Shown here: positions 61,685 through 64,000 of the stretch, in pieces
Position numbering within the stretch: position 1 is the stretch's first letter
Layout of the letters: each line of letters opens with the position of its first letter
Assembly (NCBI GenBank): GCA_008694505.1
Contig: VZDJ01007749.1
Coordinates: 7,473,790-7,537,789 of the forward strand
DNA from: Cyanoderma ruficeps
Taxonomy: Eukaryota > Chordata > Aves > Passeriformes > Timaliidae
Reading direction: 5' to 3'
DNA: 64,000 bases
Notes under the pieces: generated by a model
Told to the model about the DNA's origin: nothing
Seen by the model: only the letters and a program-made list of their open reading frames with translations
Databases searched by the model: none
Program-made: the position numbers and the translations under genes

Positions 61685-61760
61685 GACCGGAAGAGCTGAT
61701 TGATATTAATGTTGATACGTCACTATTTATATTAATGGGGATTTCTGCTTAAAACTTGGA
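61685..61760. promoter_or_regulatory. Compact ETS, PBX/HOX and CRE-like site cluster
   Basis: Within 76 bp there is a canonical ETS site ACCGGAAG (61686-61693), a PBX-HOX-type TGATTGAT (61697-61704) and a CRE-like TACGTCA (61716-61722). ATTAATG cores occur twice (about 61705 and 61731). Both CpG-bearing motifs are intact in a CpG-poor region. No repeat signature is present. Enhancer function is inferred. Confidence 0.42.
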
Positions 61761-62143
61761 GCTGCACTTCCTCATATTTATATACAGAGATTTTATGGAA
61801 ATCCAGGTTTCTTATACAGTTGAAAGAACTTTCAGATGAGACATCATTTTTTTAAGTAAGTTTTTAAATATGCTTAGTAATTTTGAGAGAAAATGAGAAA
61901 AAGAAATAATTTCCTCTGATCTGATTATCTGGAGTAGAAAGAAAATGTAATATCACTTAGGCTGGAATAGATTTTCATCTAAAGCTCATTTTTGTAGAAA
62001 TATGTGAAACAAAAAAATAATTAAAAATATAGTGCTTTTCAGGTGCAAAAACATCTATTATACAATCTATAACATCTTTATATATTTAATAAGCAATCGA
62101 CTACATACGTGGGACATAACCAAATTCACACAAACAAGTTTTA
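61761..62143. other. Intergenic spacer, nothing recognised
   Basis: AT-rich sequence without a notable frame or repeat. Confidence 0.6.
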
Positions 62144-62163
62144 ATAGTTACCATGGTAACTAT
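62144..62163. promoter_or_regulatory. RFX X-box palindrome
   Basis: ATAGTTACCATGGTAACTAT is a perfect 20-bp palindrome whose centre, GTTACCATGGTAAC (62147-62160), matches the full two-half-site RFX motif (GTTRCCATGGYAAC). RFX factors act on ciliary and neural genes and others. A perfect palindrome arises rarely by chance. Binding is not shown. Confidence 0.5.
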
Positions 62164-63030
62164 ATAACATATAAGAATCACCTAAATAGATAAAAAATTA
62201 ATTCCTATTTAGAAGCCTTGATTCCTAAAGACCTGTTACTTTACTAATGCAACTAAATAGGATGAAAATTTTCACAGGAAAGAAAAGCATAAGATCCTTA
62301 TTAGATTAAGGCTGTTAAAATATTAGTGTTTTGTGGCGGTTTTTTTTGCACTTGTTATGCTTGTGCACTGATTGAGCAGCTCTAGAACCCAGTACAATCC
62401 TTTCTACCAAAAAAACAAGCTTGCATTCCAGCAATTCCAGCACATACCAGCAAAGAGTGTGCTCTTACAAGAAAGAAAAATGAACTAGATAGGATTTTGC
62501 AAGTTCATGCATGCAACTCGGTATTTTATTCTGGGAGTCAAGAAGACTACTGCTGCTTTAAGAAAAGATGGTCTCCAAACGGTTTATGAAGTGATAGATC
62601 ATATATAAATAGGTTGTTTGCTCTCAGTACAGATGCCATCATTACTAACTACTTTCAGGCTCTTTGAGAGCTAAATAATTTCGTAATGCATCATTGAACA
62701 TTTAGTTGCTTCGATAGCAGATGGTTTCAGGGGTCCATCTGCTCACAGCAATGTTTTCAACAAGCCCCCTTCACCTTCACCAAAAGGTTCAGAAACATTA
62801 GAATATTCATTCCTCACCACAGGTGCCTTTCCCAGAGCCTCCCCATACACAGGCATAGTGGGTCACTCGCTTGGAAAGACAGAGGTGGTTACTGAAATAT
62901 GTGACTTAATCTATTGTGTGTAGATTACTTCTGTCAGCAAATGGAGACAGCAACAATATTGGGAAATACGAAGCATCAGGTTACCTGGAACACAGCTTTC
63001 GTTTGTCAGGAGTAGGTTTTTAATAGGTTT
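62164..63030. other. Intergenic sequence with an E-box inverted repeat
   Basis: At about 62717-62742 GCAGATGG and CCATCTGC form an 8-bp inverted pair around a 10-base spacer, giving two CAGATG-type E-boxes. The surrounding 62620-62760 (CATCATTACTAAC, AATTTCGTAATGC, GCTTCGATAGC) may be regulatory. No gene or named repeat is seen. Confidence 0.45.
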
Positions 63031-63172
63031 GCATCTAAATATAAGGAGTTGAATAAATTTTAATAGTATTAATAATTTTAACTGTGCACACACAGTTAAC
63101 TGTAACTGTAACAGTGTGTTCACAGAATTATGAATGCTATTAAAATATAGTGAACTCCTTATATTTAGATGC
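63031..63172. mobile_element. 142-bp near-perfect palindrome, MITE-like
   Basis: The left arm begins GCATCTAAATATAAGGAGTT (63031-63050), and its exact complement ends the element at 63153-63172. Pairing continues inward for about 49 positions with only six mismatches by my count. It then continues into TGTGCACACAC (63083-63093) against GTGTGTTCACA (63114-63124), leaving a short loop of AACTGTAACTGT-like repeats. No similarity continues outside the 20-bp ends and no coding sequence lies inside. It is most simply a non-autonomous DNA transposon with long terminal inverted repeats. A hairpin-RNA precursor is possible but the stem is long for a typical miRNA. Confidence 0.6.
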
Positions 63173-64000
63173 ACTCACAGTTGAAAAAATCAGTGCACAG
63201 CATAAATATCCAGGTACCAGCTGCTGAGGAGAGAAATCTGATGTAGTGTAATACAAATATGTCAAGTATGTATTGCCTTGTAATGCTTACAAGTGTCATA
63301 GCAAGAGAATAAGTTACAGTAATCTTTTTTTGTAAATTACCTCTCTTGTATTAACTCACACAAGAAATGCAGTGAAGAAACTCAAGATTTATCTGTTAGC
63401 TCTTTGTTGCAAACAAAGAAAAAAATTACAGGGCTCACAGACTTATTTTGGCAGAGGAAATAAACATATTTGATCTGTTGATTAATAGAAGATGCATTTC
63501 TCTAACATCCGTTTTTCCAGTGGTTTTCTCAAGCCAGACAAGAGGGCTCTCCAAGAAGGAGAGCACTTCACCCAGGCTGATCTGTCAAACGCCACTGGGA
63601 CACAGGAATTAGAAGAGCCTTTGTATCTGAATTACTGCCTCTGTAATTCCCAGGAGAGCTATCTAGAGTTGCTTGATTTTATCCTCTCCCAAAGCATATA
63701 TTCCTACATAGATTACCAGTTTCATAATATGTTTAGAAATAGAAATGAATCCTGAATTACCTGAAAAGATCTTTGAGCATTAAGCATCCTCCTAAGAGGA
63801 GCTAAAAGATGGGGTTTATGCAAGTGACAGAGTTTAATGATCTGTAAGTAAGAATAACACTTCAGAGCTACATGGTGTACACTGGGATAGGGAATGGTTC
63901 AACTTCTGCCCTTATATCAGGTTGCTAATATTCTTTTTGTGTATAAATTGGGGTACAAATATACAGTAGCCACTCAGATGTTCCCTGCCTCAAAAACATG
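63173..64000. other. Intergenic sequence, no gene recognised
   Basis: An 87-codon plus frame (63492-63755) begins near a pyrimidine-rich TTTTTCCAG acceptor-like motif, but the product resembles no family and there is no clear donor. No named repeat is seen. Confidence 0.5.

Noticed and set aside
63492..63755. 87-codon frame after an acceptor-like TTTTTCCAG
   Set aside because: No donor or polyadenylation signal supports it and the product resembles nothing known.
1..64000. tRNA, rRNA, snRNA genes, CRISPR arrays or bacterial operons
   Set aside because: I looked for B-box-like GGTTCGAATCC, small nuclear RNA landmarks and regularly spaced direct repeats and saw none. The sequence texture is vertebrate intergenic.

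Overview
This window looks like vertebrate nuclear DNA, most likely from a bird. It is AT-rich and CpG-poor, and only a small share of it is recognisable repeat. The repeats I can name fit an avian genome. One is a CR1 LINE 3' end with the typical octamer-like tail (43494-43953). Two are solo endogenous-retrovirus LTRs (6836-7434 and 19421-19814). There are also a few very old amniote relics: MIR-type SINE pieces and short palindromic elements. The species cannot be fixed from this sequence. I see no bacterial, plasmid or viral gene, no tRNA or rRNA, and no CRISPR array.

I recognise no protein-coding gene in 64 kb. The open reading frames are short, overlap on both strands, and resemble no family I know. 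The longest is 209 codons at 54730-55359, minus strand. It has a composition that a purine-rich opposite strand produces by chance. The window is therefore best read as a gene desert or part of a very large intron. One segment, 32734-33009, is bracketed by a strong splice acceptor with a branch-point match and by a plausible donor. It is CpG-rich and has no long reading frame, so it could be a non-coding or untranslated exon.

Layout. 1-6.8 kb is unique sequence with one ancient CR1-like scrap. 6.8-7.4 kb is a well-kept solo LTR. 9.5-10.3 kb and 16.9-18.3 kb are blocks that look like conserved non-coding elements. 19.0-20.4 kb is repeat-rich, with a palindromic relic, the second LTR and decayed ERV-like sequence. 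20.4-29.3 kb is mostly featureless. 29.4-29.9 kb is the most enhancer-like block in the window, with an unusual CpG-rich patch. 32.6-33.0 kb is the candidate exon. 35.6-43.3 kb alternates plain sequence with further enhancer-like blocks. 43.5-44.0 kb is the CR1. 46-56 kb has scattered regulatory-looking blocks, a striking palindrome (49232-49344), a MIR and two more relics. 57-64 kb holds several compact transcription-factor-site clusters (PBX/MEIS, ETS plus PBX/HOX plus CRE, and an RFX X-box palindrome) and a 142-bp near-perfect palindrome (63031-63172).

If the window has a function, it is probably regulatory. Many AT-rich blocks carry paired homeodomain, E-box, GATA, PBX and RFX motifs, as in the gene deserts around developmental genes. 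This is inference: conservation cannot be measured here. The 'enhancer-like' calls rest on motif density, local CpG retention and absence of repeat signatures. I found no previously undescribed biological system. The best leads are the palindromic elements, the candidate exon and the block at 29.4-29.9 kb.
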